From Helicobacter sp. (GTDB lineage: Bacteria; Campylobacterota; Campylobacteria; Campylobacterales; Helicobacteraceae): a DNA stretch of 25,630 bases. How positions within the stretch are numbered: the first letter of the stretch is position 1; each line of letters starts with the position of its first letter. The stretch is taken from contig JALEPE010000002.1 of NCBI GenBank assembly GCA_022766795.1, forward strand, positions 1-25,630, read 5' to 3'. The notes under the pieces were generated by a model that did not search any database, was not told the DNA's origin, and saw only the letters and a list, made by a program, of their open reading frames with translations. Both the position numbers and the translations under genes were made by a program. Below are positions 6,860-15,614 of this stretch, in pieces.

Positions 6860-8797
6860 ATGTTAGATAAAAATGAAATGAGTGAATATGCTTTAATGGC
6901 AAATGCGTTGCGATTTCTATGTGCGGATATGGTGCAACGCGCAAATAGTGGTCATCCGGGCGCACCTATGGGATTAGCAGATGTTGCAGTGGTGCTAGGC
7001 TATCATCTAAGAGTGAATCCTAAAAACCCAAATTGGATTAACCGCGACCGCTTGGTGTTTAGTGGCGGACACGCGAGTGCGCTTGTGTATTCTTTGTTGC
7101 ATTTATGGGGGTTTGATGTGAGTTTGGAGGATTTGAAGGCATTTAGAACATTTGGTTCTAAAACCCCCGGACATCCAGAGTATAAGCACACACAAGGTGT
7201 TGAAATCACCACAGGACCACTTGGGCAAGGAATCGCAAATGCGGTAGGATTCGCAATGGCTGGGAAGCTTGCGCAAAATTTGCTTGATACAGAACTCATT
7301 AATCATAAAGTGTATTGTCTATGTGGTGATGGGGATTTGGAGGAGGGAATCTCTTATGAAGCCTGTGCATTAGCAGGACACCATAGCTTAGATAATCTGA
7401 TTGTGATTTATGATTCTAATAACATTACAATTGAAGGGGATTGTAATGTTGCGTGGAGTGAGAATGTTAAAATGCGCTTTGAAGCGCAAGGCTGGGAAGT
7501 GTTAAGTGTAGATGGGCATAATTTTTTAGAGATTGATTCCGCGCTAGAACGCGCTAAAAGCGCAGGCAAACCTGTGCTAATCATCGCAAATACGCAAATT
7601 GCTAGGGGTGCACAGAATCTATGTGGCTCGCATAAAGCGCACGGCGCACCTTTGGGCGCAGAGGAGATTGCTTTATCTAAAGAAAAATTAGGCTTTAATC
7701 CAGAAGCAGAATTTTTTATCCCAAATACTTCCGCGTTGCGTTTTAAAAATACAGCAGAGCTTGGTGCCTTGGCTAATCATTGTTGGGAGGAAAAGTGTAA
7801 AAATAGCACAAAGGCAGGGTTGTTAGAAAAAATGCTAAGTCCAGATTTTTCTAGCATTGTTTATCCGAATTTTGCGCAGGAAGTTGCAAATGGAAAGGGT
7901 ATGGCAACGCGCGTTAGTAATGGGGCGATTTTGAACGCGATTGCACAAAGCTTGCCTGGATTTGTTGGAGGGAGTGCAGATTTAGCACCATCTAATAATA
8001 CAGAACTAAAAGGACAAGGCGATTTTCCAAATGGTAGAAATTTGCACTTTGGAATCCGAGAACACGCAATGGGCGCAATTAGTAATGCGTTTGCAAATTA
8101 TGGCTTGTTTTTGCCATTTTGCGCAACATTTTTTGTGTTTAGTGATTATATGGCAGGAAGTGTGCGTGTTGCAAGTCTAATGCGAAGTAAAGTTTTTTAT
8201 ATTTGGACACACGATTCCATAGGTGTGGGTGAGGACGGTGCGACACACGAGCCTGTTGAGCAATTAAGTCATTTTAGAGCAATGCCAAATTTAAAGGTAT
8301 TCCGTCCTTGTGATGGCTTTGAGAATATTGCGTGCTGGCAAGTCGCGCTAGAGTTGGAATCCCCAAGCGCATTTGTATTAAGTCGTCAAAACTTGCCTCT
8401 GTATGCAGAAGTTAAAAAGGAGCAAGTGCTAAAAGGTGCATATATCAAAAAAGATTCTGCAGTTGCACCCAAAATCACACTTATTGCAACGGGTAGTGAG
8501 GTGGCTTTAGCAATGCAAAGTGCAGAAGCATTAGAAAAAGATGGAATCGCAACGCGTGTTGTGAGTGTGCCAAGCTACGATTTATTTTTGGAACAAGATA
8601 AAAATTATCGTGATACATTGTTGCAAGGTAAAGTGATTGCCATTGAAGCAAGTCGGGGCTTAGAATGGTATGCTTTCGCGGATAGCGTCATAGGAATGTC
8701 AGGCTTTGGCGCAAGTGGCAAGGGCGAGGTGCTGTTTAAGCATTTTGGTTTTAGTGTAGAGAATGTTGTTAAAGTCGCTAAAGGCGTGTTAGCATAG
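6860..8797 (+). CDS. tkt: Transketolase (Tkt)
   Basis: A thiamine-diphosphate enzyme of the non-oxidative pentose phosphate pathway that transfers two-carbon ketol units. Visible motifs are SGHPGAPMGLADVA near the N-terminus, GPLGQGIANAVGFAMA, the thiamine-binding CGDGDLEEGISYEA followed by YDSNNITIEGD, and, in the pyrimidine-binding domain, GIREHAMGAISN, THDSIGVGEDGATHEPVEQ and FRPCDGFE. The C-terminal domain has LIATGSEV. I chose ATG 6860 (645 residues) because AAAAAGGATGG lies just upstream; an in-frame ATG at 6836 would add eight residues but has no ribosome site. The stop shares one base with the addB GTG start. Confidence 0.96.
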   Translation: MLDKNEMSEYALMANALRFLCADMVQRANSGHPGAPMGLADVAVVLGYHLRVNPKNPNWINRDRLVFSGGHASALVYSLLHLWGFDVSLEDLKAFRTFGSKTPGHPEYKHTQGVEITTGPLGQGIANAVGFAMAGKLAQNLLDTELINHKVYCLCGDGDLEEGISYEACALAGHHSLDNLIVIYDSNNITIEGDCNVAWSENVKMRFEAQGWEVLSVDGHNFLEIDSALERAKSAGKPVLIIANTQIARGAQNLCGSHKAHGAPLGAEEIALSKEKLGFNPEAEFFIPNTSALRFKNTAELGALANHCWEEKCKNSTKAGLLEKMLSPDFSSIVYPNFAQEVANGKGMATRVSNGAILNAIAQSLPGFVGGSADLAPSNNTELKGQGDFPNGRNLHFGIREHAMGAISNAFANYGLFLPFCATFFVFSDYMAGSVRVASLMRSKVFYIWTHDSIGVGEDGATHEPVEQLSHFRAMPNLKVFRPCDGFENIACWQVALELESPSAFVLSRQNLPLYAEVKKEQVLKGAYIKKDSAVAPKITLIATGSEVALAMQSAEALEKDGIATRVVSVPSYDLFLEQDKNYRDTLLQGKVIAIEASRGLEWYAFADSVIGMSGFGASGKGEVLFKHFGFSVENVVKVAKGVLA

Positions 8798-11049
8798 TGG
8801 AAACTTTATATCTATTCTCTAGCGCGCGTGCAATGAAGCAGTTTTTTGCACAGCATTACGAGAATGATTTTTTGCCCAATGCAAAAGGAATTGGGGAGTT
8901 TTTAGACTTTATTTTGCGTGTAGAGAATAAATGTAGGATTCCACCTTTTTTGCGGGAATTTTACTTGTATCGTGCGATTTGTGCGAGCAATACGCAAAAG
9001 TTGGGCGAGTTTGCAAAAAATTTTACGCAGTTTTTGCAGAATTCTAGTTTTTTTTTAAAATTTTATGATGAATTATGCGCAGAATGTGTGCAAATTAATG
9101 CACTAGAAAAGTTAGATATTTACGCCTTTTATGATGACCATTTAAATGTTTTGAAGGCTGTATTTGCAGAGTATCAGAAGCTTCTTGCGCAAGCACAATT
9201 TTTTGATAAATATTTTTTAGAAAATTATCAAATTACTTTTGAATTATTGCGTGAGTTTGAACGTATTATCGTGCAAGTAGATGGGTTTTTAAGCCGTTTT
9301 GAAATGCAAATTTTTAAGCAACTCTCTGCTTGCATTCCGCTTGTTTTTGAGCTACATTTGGATAGCTTCAATCAAGATTATTATGTGAGTCTCTTTGGGT
9401 TAGAACTTGAATATGGATTCTATAAAATTGCCTTAAAAAATCAAGCATTTAGCATTTTGGAATTTCAAAGAGAGAGCGCAAGAGTGTGTGATTTACAATT
9501 GTTGGAGTTTCAAGATAGAATCGCAGAAGTGGGTGGAATCTTCGCGCAGATGGATATTTGGTTGCAAAAGGGCGTGCAGCCTGAACAAATCCATATTGTG
9601 CTGCCTGATGAAAGTTTTATGGAGTATTTGAAGCTTTTTGATAAGGCGCGGAATTTTAATTATGCAATGGGGATTCCAATGCAAAATGCTAGATTTTTTA
9701 AAGAAATAGAATCCTTGATAGAATCCGATGAGTGTGCATTTCAAAACTTTGATGTATTTGTGGAGTTTTTAAATGCACAATTAGAAAAAGAAAATTTAAG
9801 GATAAAAGAAAAAGCCCTAGAAGCGTTAGAGGAGTTTCAATTTTCCCTTCCATATTTAAAGCAGCTACGTATTAACGAGCAAATTTTAGCGTTTTTAAAG
9901 ATGTTGAAATCTAAAAGTTTGGACGATATAGGTGGTGGGCGCATTAGTGTGATTGGAATCCTAGAGACACGCGGAGTGCATTTAGAATATGTGATAATTC
10001 CAGAATTTAATGCACAAAATGTGCCTTCCATTAGCGATAAGGATATTTTCTTAAATACAAGCATTAGAGAAAAGGTCGGGCTTCCAACGCGCAAAAGTCG
10101 TGAAAACTTACAAAAGCATTATTATAATCAGTTGCTTGCTAAGGCTAAGGCAGCGTGTATTTTATGCCTAAATAATGATGAGAGTAAGCCCTCACGTTTT
10201 CTACTAGAGGATTCCATATTTGGCGAGATTCCACTGCAAAAGACGAGTTTAGAGTATAGTGCGTATTTTATCAAAGGCAATGCGCTGCATTACAAGAATC
10301 GTGCAATTATTGCACCTTTGGAGGCTAAAAGTTTTAGTGCGACAAGTTTGCAGTGTTTCTTAACCTGCAAGCGCAAGTATTATTACCGCTATATTTTAAA
10401 TCTAAAATCCCAAGAAATAGAAAATGGTAATATTGGGAGTAAAATCCATAATGCGCTAAAGGAAGTGTATGAAGATGTATTTAATGCAGATGTTAGCACA
10501 GATATGCTTTATTATGCGTTGTGCGAGAAATTAAATAGAAGTGCAAGTGCGCGGGAGCGGTTTGATAGTGAGCTTGCAAAAAAATATTTAAAAAATGTTT
10601 TTTTGTATGAAAAAGAGCATTTAAGGCAGGGTTGGATTCCAATAGCGTTAGAACAGGATTTTTCCATTGAATGTGCAGGATTCACATTAAATGGGCGTAT
10701 AGATAGAGTGGATAGAATGGGTGAGCGCGTGTTGGTGCTGGATTATAAATATAAGAAAAATTTAAAGATTGACTCGCAAAAAAGCTATGCGAAGGCGGTA
10801 GATTTTCAGCTTCCCATTTATTTTTTGGCAATGCAAAAGCAATACCCAAACTGCCAGATTGACGCAGGATTCTATGATTTATACGATGCAGCCATCAAAA
10901 AAGAAGGTGATTTAGTGCAAAAAGCTAGCATTCTACAAGAAAAACTCCAAGCAATAAAGGAGGACGCAAAGGAAGTGGATTACTCCCTAACGGAGAAGCG
11001 CGATGCGTGTCAATATTGCGACTTTATTTACCTTTGCAACCGCTATTAA
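8797..11049 (+). CDS. addB: AddB subunit of the AddAB helicase-nuclease
   Basis: Partner of AddA in end resection during double-strand break repair. The 750 residues are short compared with Bacillus AddB but in line with epsilonproteobacterial ones. The N-terminal half looks like a degenerate UvrD/Rep-type helicase scaffold: I see no Walker A motif. The C-terminal nuclease (about 510-750) has the PD-(D/E)XK pattern: SATSLQCFLTCKRKYYYRY, GSKIHNALKEVY, GRIDRVD (Asp636), LDYKYKK (Asp649, Lys651), and DFQLPIYFLAM. Four cysteines fit the AddB iron-sulfur staple: Cys524 (or Cys520), Cys738, Cys741 and Cys747. The start is GTG, overlapping the tkt stop by one base. The end overlaps the convergent membrane protein gene by 26 bases. 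The function is firm; AddA is not in the window. Confidence 0.85.
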   Translation: METLYLFSSARAMKQFFAQHYENDFLPNAKGIGEFLDFILRVENKCRIPPFLREFYLYRAICASNTQKLGEFAKNFTQFLQNSSFFLKFYDELCAECVQINALEKLDIYAFYDDHLNVLKAVFAEYQKLLAQAQFFDKYFLENYQITFELLREFERIIVQVDGFLSRFEMQIFKQLSACIPLVFELHLDSFNQDYYVSLFGLELEYGFYKIALKNQAFSILEFQRESARVCDLQLLEFQDRIAEVGGIFAQMDIWLQKGVQPEQIHIVLPDESFMEYLKLFDKARNFNYAMGIPMQNARFFKEIESLIESDECAFQNFDVFVEFLNAQLEKENLRIKEKALEALEEFQFSLPYLKQLRINEQILAFLKMLKSKSLDDIGGGRISVIGILETRGVHLEYVIIPEFNAQNVPSISDKDIFLNTSIREKVGLPTRKSRENLQKHYYNQLLAKAKAACILCLNNDESKPSRFLLEDSIFGEIPLQKTSLEYSAYFIKGNALHYKNRAIIAPLEAKSFSATSLQCFLTCKRKYYYRYILNLKSQEIENGNIGSKIHNALKEVYEDVFNADVSTDMLYYALCEKLNRSASARERFDSELAKKYLKNVFLYEKEHLRQGWIPIALEQDFSIECAGFTLNGRIDRVDRMGERVLVLDYKYKKNLKIDSQKSYAKAVDFQLPIYFLAMQKQYPNCQIDAGFYDLYDAAIKKEGDLVQKASILQEKLQAIKEDAKEVDYSLTEKRDACQYCDFIYLCNRY

Positions 11050-11527
11050 GTGCCTTTAGAACCCTAACAATAAAGAGCAAGCATAAACTCCCCATTAGTG
11101 CCTTAAACACAACCACGGATTGCGTGTGCATTGTATCAAACGTTGCATTAGCGATTCCACTTTCCCCTAAACTCTGTGCGTGTAGGATATAAGGCGTATA
11201 ATAAAGCGTGAAAAGAAAGATTAAAATAATGCTGATTGCCCCTAAAATAGGCGCAATCTTAGCACCATTAACGCGTAAAGAAAGAATCTCATAAATGAGA
11301 ATAAAGATTGCTAGAGCGTTTAAAAGTGTGTTTAACTTCATAAAAATGCTTGTCATTAGGATTCCAGATTGAAACACGGTGATATTTAAATCTGGCACAA
11401 TCGCTGAAGCACGAAAAATTGCAGGTGCGCTAAATGCTCCAGCTGTGACAATCGCGCCCAGTGCTACACCGATACCTAACAAGTATAAAGCTAAAAAATA
11501 GGGCTGAATTTTCAAAAGTTTTTGCAT
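11024..11527 (-). CDS. DUF4149-type four-helix membrane protein
   Basis: A 167-residue integral membrane protein with about four hydrophobic segments, near residues 8-30, 60-85, 90-112 and 138-158. The first helix ends in GAIVTAGAFSAPAIF, the G-A-F-x-A-P-x-x-F pattern typical of the DUF4149/TMEM205-like family. A conserved-looking MKLNTLLN follows at the start of the second helix, and the protein ends in basic residues (CKGK). No catalytic motif is visible, and family function is not established. AAAGGAA precedes the ATG, and an extended -10 lies at 11550-11558. Its 3' end overlaps the convergent addB by 26 bases. Probably monocistronic. Confidence 0.75.
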   Translation of the reverse strand: MQKLLKIQPYFLALYLLGIGVALGAIVTAGAFSAPAIFRASAIVPDLNITVFQSGILMTSIFMKLNTLLNALAIFILIYEILSLRVNGAKIAPILGAISIILIFLFTLYYTPYILHAQSLGESGIANATFDTMHTQSVVVFKALMGSLCLLFIVRVLKALNSGCKGK

Positions 11528-11549
11528 AAGATTCCTTTAATTTTTGTAA

Positions 11550-11558
11550 ATTATAGCA
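11550..11558 (-). promoter_or_regulatory. Extended -10 promoter (TGCTATAAT) for the DUF4149 gene
   Basis: On the minus strand TGCTATAAT lies 22 bases upstream of the ATG, in a T-rich context. It combines the TGn extension with a perfect TATAAT. The rest of the 132-base gap (11528-11659) shows only AT-rich sequence and a T-rich stretch downstream of recO that could be a weak terminator. Confidence 0.65.
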
Positions 11559-11659
11559 AAAGTTATGAGGAATTGTACCACTTTGCGATTCTATTTTTTT
11601 TGGTTATATCAAAAAACTTAAAAACAGAATCTTGCATGCTAAGGATAATATGAAGCTTT

Positions 11660-12271
11660 CTATATCCCTTGCATTAAGAGATTCCAGAGATTATCTACTT
11701 CTACTTCTTCTAAAAATTCTCCTTGTAAAGAGAGCCAAAGTGCAATATGTGCTTGATTAAACACCGCTCCTTGCATACAGGATTTGTGTCCAGAGACTAA
11801 ACCCCTGCCTAAAACAATTTCGTTTTGCAAAGGTTGTTCGCAGATAAGACAAGTTTGCAAGGTATTGCCTCGCCCCTCAAAGCGTAATAATTTCGCATAT
11901 AAATTTAGCATTGCGCGTTTGGGATTCTCAATTTCTAGCCGTTTTGCACCTTCCTCTAAATGTTCAAAATAAAAGGAATCCAAATGGGAAATATCCCTTA
12001 AATGCGCGTTTAAGAGGTTTAGATATTGTTGCCAAAAATACCGCCTTTGTGTGTCTTTTTCCCACACAAAAGCTAAATGCAGGGGTTCGCGTAATTTTCC
12101 AATTTCTCTCATATCGTGTTCAATAGAAAAATCAATCTTGTGTCCTAAATGCACGACACTATGTCGCGCACCATAGAATCTATAAAGTGTGTGCAGGTGG
12201 GTTTGGGTTAGGATTCTAACGAGTAAATCCTCCTCCCGCACTCGCGTTGTGCCTAGAATGTAGCCTTGCAA
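11660..12271 (-). CDS. recO: Recombination protein RecO (short epsilon type)
   Basis: RecO helps load RecA onto SSB-coated DNA and anneals strands; in Helicobacter it works with RecR. The 203 residues are shorter than the E. coli protein (about 240). The N-terminal OB-like fold begins MQGYILGTTRVREEDLLVRILTQ, followed by LYRFYGARHS. The C-terminal half is helical and contains a CLICEQPL motif with a later H-x2-C (GHKSC), a zinc-finger remnant with three cysteines. The start is TTG, with AAAAAAGG six bases upstream; no in-frame ATG is near. A TGCTACAAT promoter lies at 12293-12301. The assignment relies on the characteristic N-terminus and the CxxC, so it is slightly less certain than for its neighbours. 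Confidence 0.82.
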   Translation of the reverse strand: MQGYILGTTRVREEDLLVRILTQTHLHTLYRFYGARHSVVHLGHKIDFSIEHDMREIGKLREPLHLAFVWEKDTQRRYFWQQYLNLLNAHLRDISHLDSFYFEHLEEGAKRLEIENPKRAMLNLYAKLLRFEGRGNTLQTCLICEQPLQNEIVLGRGLVSGHKSCMQGAVFNQAHIALWLSLQGEFLEEVEVDNLWNLLMQGI

Positions 12272-12292
12272 AAGTTGCCTTTTTTAAATGGG

Positions 12293-12301
12293 ATTGTAGC
12301 A
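12293..12301 (-). promoter_or_regulatory. Extended -10 promoter (TGCTACAAT) for recO
   Basis: On the minus strand TGCTACAAT sits 21 bases upstream of the recO TTG start and ten or so bases before the AAAAAAGG ribosome site. The same nonamer precedes the trp leader at 24283-24291, which supports its use as a vegetative promoter in this genome. Confidence 0.6.
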
Positions 12302-12320
12302 TAAATTAAAATTTAACTTT

Positions 12321-12700
12321 GTCATTGCGAGGTGTTAGCTGAAGCAATCTATGATCTTGCATAAAGTGATTTTTGCAATGATCCTTAAAGAAGCGAAAAA
12401 TTATAGATTTGCGCTGAAACGGGTGCAAATGCAAACGCAAATGCATACCCCGAGAATTTTTCAAATTTTCTTGCAATGACATACTGCCATCTCGTCATTA
12501 CGAACGAAGTGAAGCAATCCATAATCAAGTATACATTAATCTTGACAATTCCAAACCTAAGATTCTATTGTTGAATCTGATTTTTTGCTAGATTATAGAT
12601 TGCCACGATTCCACAAGTGGAATCTCGCAATGACGCAGTGGCAGACGCTTTGGATTTTGTCATTGCGAGGAGCAAACAAAGTAAAAGATGAAGCAATCTA
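12321..12700. repeat. Array of five degenerate interspersed palindromic repeats, alternating orientation
   Basis: The gene-free gap between recO and mntP (12272-12709) is largely filled by copies of an element that begins GTCATTGCGAG and ends GAAGCAATCTAT. Copies are at 12321-12352 (+), about 12403-12480 (-, long and diverged, beginning GTCATTGCAAG on the minus strand), 12493-12522 (+, GTCATTACGAA), 12595-12634 (-) and 12659-12700 (+). The ends are conserved while the centres differ in length and sequence: the second has GCAAATGCA twice, and the fourth contains a perfect GATTCCAC/GTGGAATC hairpin (12607-12624). The pattern resembles REP-like or miniature mobile repeats. No open reading frame of note lies here. 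Confidence 0.8.
12597..12700. repeat. Large inverted repeat made by the last two repeat copies
   Basis: Copies four (minus) and five (plus) face each other. TAGATTGC at 12597 can pair with GCAATCTA at 12693-12700, and CTCGCAATGAC at 12624-12634 with GTCATTGCGAG at 12659-12669. The resulting cruciform or RNA hairpin would lie ten bases beyond the mntP stop codon, where it could act as a transcription end or 3' stabiliser for the nnr-thiG-mntP operon. Confidence 0.6.
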
Positions 12701-12709
12701 AGCAAACAA

Positions 12710-13279
12710 TTAGCTAAGGAGCGTATGCTCTGCTAGAACCTTGAATCCTAACGCAATCAAAATGCACCCAGCACCCACTTCAAGAATGCGTGTGGGGATT
12801 TTTGTAAGTGTTCTACTAAGCATATAGGCTAAAATAACACAAGCAAAAGTTATCACACCAATCCAAGAAACACTACTTAACAAAGGTTCATTTTGTGAGA
12901 AAATTAACACACCTGCAGCAAGTGCGTCTATGCTTGTGGCGATTCCAATAAGGAGCAAAACCCAAAAAGAAAGGCTTTTTTGCGTTTGCTCTTCCTCATT
13001 GGAGCTAGAATCTTTGATGATTTTTAATCCTAAAACCAAAAAGATAAGAAAAGTAACCCAATGGTCAAAAGTGTCCGCAAATTGTGCAAGATTCTCACTT
13101 GCAAACCAGATTAGAATCCAGCCAAGCAGTGGCATTAATGCTTGGAAAAAGGAAGTTACAAGCGCGATTTGGATTCCATTTCCTATGCGCCATTTTTCGC
13201 ATAATCCATAAGAAAATGCCACCACTGAAGCATCTACGGCTAGAGTAACACCAAGTAAAAAAATTTCTAAGTGCAACAT
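12710..13279 (-). CDS. mntP: Manganese efflux pump MntP
   Basis: A six-helix inner membrane exporter that protects against manganese excess. The 189 residues match E. coli MntP (188). The two related halves each carry the acidic signature of the family: LAVDASVVAFSYG near residues 12-24 and GIATSIDALAAGV near 112-124. These contain the intramembrane aspartates thought to handle the metal. A short polar loop (SSSNEEEQTQK, about 92-102) separates the halves. The ATG is eight bases after the thiG stop, so it is the last gene of nnr-thiG-mntP. In some bacteria mntP is controlled by a manganese riboswitch or MntR; neither is visible here because the gene is internal to an operon. Confidence 0.9.
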   Translation of the reverse strand: MLHLEIFLLGVTLAVDASVVAFSYGLCEKWRIGNGIQIALVTSFFQALMPLLGWILIWFASENLAQFADTFDHWVTFLIFLVLGLKIIKDSSSNEEEQTQKSLSFWVLLLIGIATSIDALAAGVLIFSQNEPLLSSVSWIGVITFACVILAYMLSRTLTKIPTRILEVGAGCILIALGFKVLAEHTLLS

Positions 13280-13287
13280 AATTTTTA

Positions 13288-14076
13288 CTATAACGAGAGG
13301 TTTGCGATTCCATCTGTAGGTGAGCTTGCGGTGGCGTAGGCTTTTTTGGGAATCCTACCTGCAAGGTAGCTTGCGCGTCCTGCACGCACCGCATCACGCA
13401 TTGCTTGTGCCATTAGGATCGGGTTTTTTGCCTGTGCAATGGCGGTGTTTGTTAGCACTGCATCTGCTCCAAGCTCCATTGCAATCGCAGCATCAGAGGC
13501 ACAACCTACACCCGCATCTACAATTAGAGGCACAGAAATTGCCTCTTTAATAAAGGCGATATTGTAGCGATTCTGTATGCCAAGTCCGCTACCAATGGGC
13601 GCGGCAAGAGGCATTACCGCACTTGCTCCCACATTTTCTAAATGTCGCGCCATAATGGGGTCATCGTTGCTATATGCAAGTACGCAAAAGCCCTCTTTTG
13701 CTAGAATCTCACAAGCCTTGAGCGTCTCTAAAACATCGGGATAAAGTGTTTTTTGCGTATCGCCGATAATTTCTAGTTTAATGAAGTCAATGCCCGTAGC
13801 CTCACGCGTGAGGCGAAAGAGTGCAATGGCTTCCTCTGCATTGACGCAACCCGCAGAATTTGGCAAAAACTGAATCTTGCTTCCTTTGAAATAATCTAAG
13901 AGATTCTCTTCATTGGGATTTGTGATATTCACGCGCCGAATCGCAACGGTAATTATTTCTGCCTCTGAAGCGCGGGTGGCGTCCAAAGTTGTTTGGAAGT
14001 CTTTGTATTTGCCACTACCGACAATGAGGCGACTTTGAAAGCTTTTATTTCCGATTTTTAGGGTTTCTGTTTGCAT
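13288..14076 (-). CDS. thiG: Thiazole synthase (ThiG)
   Basis: Forms the thiazole ring of thiamine from deoxyxylulose phosphate, dehydroglycine and ThiS thiocarboxylate. The 262 residues fit the family. The Schiff-base lysine is Lys100 in FIKLEII. Other hallmarks are SRLIVGSGKY, ITVAIRRVN, FLPNSAGCVNAEEA, PLAAPIGSGLGIQN, VDAGVGCASDAAIAMELGAD and VLTNTAIA, followed by the C-terminal basic AGRIPKKAYATASSP. AAAGGA lies before the ATG. It is the middle gene of nnr-thiG-mntP (22 bases after nnr, eight before mntP). None of its usual partners (thiS, thiF, thiH) is adjacent, so these must lie elsewhere. Confidence 0.96.
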   Translation of the reverse strand: MQTETLKIGNKSFQSRLIVGSGKYKDFQTTLDATRASEAEIITVAIRRVNITNPNEENLLDYFKGSKIQFLPNSAGCVNAEEAIALFRLTREATGIDFIKLEIIGDTQKTLYPDVLETLKACEILAKEGFCVLAYSNDDPIMARHLENVGASAVMPLAAPIGSGLGIQNRYNIAFIKEAISVPLIVDAGVGCASDAAIAMELGADAVLTNTAIAQAKNPILMAQAMRDAVRAGRASYLAGRIPKKAYATASSPTDGIANLSL

Positions 14077-14098
14077 TTAATATCCTTTAAATTTTTAT

Positions 14099-15529
14099 TT
14101 AAATGTAGCGGATTTGCTCAATTAAATCAAGGGGATTTAGCGAAAAATTATTGTATTTTTTGCAATAGGATTCTGCGCAAAAGCTGTGCATTAACACGCC
14201 GTTAATGGCAGAATCCAAAGGGCTATACCCTTGCGTTAGAAGCGCACTTAGGATTCCGCTTAACACATCGCCACTACCACCTTTAGCAAGGGCATTATTG
14301 CCAAAAGGATTAATCCATATCCTTTGATTGTGTGCGATGAGGGTATTTGCACCTTTTAATATGAGTGTTGCGTTTGGATAATGGGAGCAAAACTTTTGCG
14401 CGTAAGCGATTCTGTTTTTTTGTAATTCTTGTGTAGAAATTGTTGCAATCCCTGTTGCCTTTAGAATCTGTGTAAATTCTTTTGGGTGTGGGGTTAGGAT
14501 AATGTCTTGCAAGGTTAAAAATTGCATAAACTCTGTGTAATAAAAAATATCCGCATCAAGCAGAAGTGGCACATTGCGTGTGTGTAAAAACTCAAAAAGC
14601 GATTCTAAGCTTTGCCCTTTTCCAAGCCCCATTCCCAAAGCGATTGCGCTTGTGTTATGCGGAATCTCTGTGGTTTGCATTAAAGAGTAGGGTAGATTCT
14701 TGGTATTGCCAAGCACACTTACAAGCCCCGCACCGCTTTGTAGTGCGCTTAGGGCGCATAGGATTCCAGCCCCTTGCTTCTCTCCAAGATAAACGCATAA
14801 ATGCCCAAAATCTCCTTTATGCGTGTTTTGTTTCTCTCTCACAGGAGGCTTGAAGTCGCTTTTTTCTAATAATTGTATCGGGGAGGGTGTCTCAAAAATT
14901 GCAGGAGAGATTCCTAAAGGTAGCTGCTGCACCTCCCCAACAAAATCTTTTGCTTCATCGCAAAATAATGCCACCTTTAGCGCACCCATTGTTAGCGTGA
15001 AATCGGCTTTAAAAGCTATCTCTCCGCCTAGTGTGCCATTTTGTGTGATTCCGCTTGGCATATCACAGGCAATTTTAAGTGCGTTCATTGCATTGAGGAT
15101 TTTTAAAATTTCTGTGCTTTTTGCGTTTAGCTCCCCCTTGAATCCTGCGCCAAAGATTCCATCAACGACAATTTCTGCATTGAGGGGGGGTGTTAGGCTT
15201 TCTAAAAATTCTATGTCTTGAAAATTTTGGGCTTTTGCAATGCGTTTTAGGCAGTCTAATTGCCATTGACACAAGGTGCTTTTTGCTCCAAAGGGTGCAT
15301 AAATGCTAAGTTTGCACATTCCATAGAGCATTCGTGCTAATGCCAAGCAATCCGCGCCATTGTCTCCACTTCCGCAGACAAGTAGGATTCTGCTATTTGA
15401 GCTAAGTTTTGGGTGTAAGAATTCTAGCATTCCCCGCGCGGCATTTTCCATTAGAATCTCACTAGGGATTAGAAGTTCGTCATTTGCGCGTTTATCTAGG
15501 ATTCGCGTGTCAAAAAAGAGATTTTTCAT
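14099..15529 (-). CDS. nnr: Bifunctional NAD(P)H-hydrate epimerase / ADP-dependent dehydratase (Nnr)
   Basis: Repairs hydrated NAD(P)H: the N-terminal domain interconverts the epimers and the C-terminal domain dehydrates the S form using a nucleotide. The 476 residues hold both domains. Residues 1 to about 205 are the YjeF N-terminal Rossmann-like domain (LMENAARGM; VCGSGDNGADCLALARML; VVDGIFGAGFKGEL; CDMPSGI). From about 225 to the end is the ribokinase-like dehydratase (HKGDFGHLCVYLG; SALQSGAGLVSV; LLDADIFYY; LTPHPKEF; LILKGANTLI; and the nucleotide-binding GGSGDVLSGILSAL). It is the first gene of the minus-strand operon with thiG and mntP. AAAGGAATC precedes the ATG. No clear promoter is visible in the 85-base gap to the toxin remnant. 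Confidence 0.95.
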   Translation of the reverse strand: MKNLFFDTRILDKRANDELLIPSEILMENAARGMLEFLHPKLSSNSRILLVCGSGDNGADCLALARMLYGMCKLSIYAPFGAKSTLCQWQLDCLKRIAKAQNFQDIEFLESLTPPLNAEIVVDGIFGAGFKGELNAKSTEILKILNAMNALKIACDMPSGITQNGTLGGEIAFKADFTLTMGALKVALFCDEAKDFVGEVQQLPLGISPAIFETPSPIQLLEKSDFKPPVREKQNTHKGDFGHLCVYLGEKQGAGILCALSALQSGAGLVSVLGNTKNLPYSLMQTTEIPHNTSAIALGMGLGKGQSLESLFEFLHTRNVPLLLDADIFYYTEFMQFLTLQDIILTPHPKEFTQILKATGIATISTQELQKNRIAYAQKFCSHYPNATLILKGANTLIAHNQRIWINPFGNNALAKGGSGDVLSGILSALLTQGYSPLDSAINGVLMHSFCAESYCKKYNNFSLNPLDLIEQIRYI

Positions 15530-15614
15530 TTCCGATTCCTTTATTCTAGTAAAATTTATATATTTTTGGTGTATTTGCTACACCATTTTCCAAACATATC
15601 AAGTTCTATACTTT

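Noticed and set aside
12321..12700. CRISPR array
   Set aside because: Repeats alternate in orientation, differ in length and sequence, and have irregular spacing; no cas genes are nearby.
14823..15221. 132-codon open frame on the plus strand
   Set aside because: Antisense to nnr, which has full domain motifs across the region; composition is a shadow of the nnr codons.
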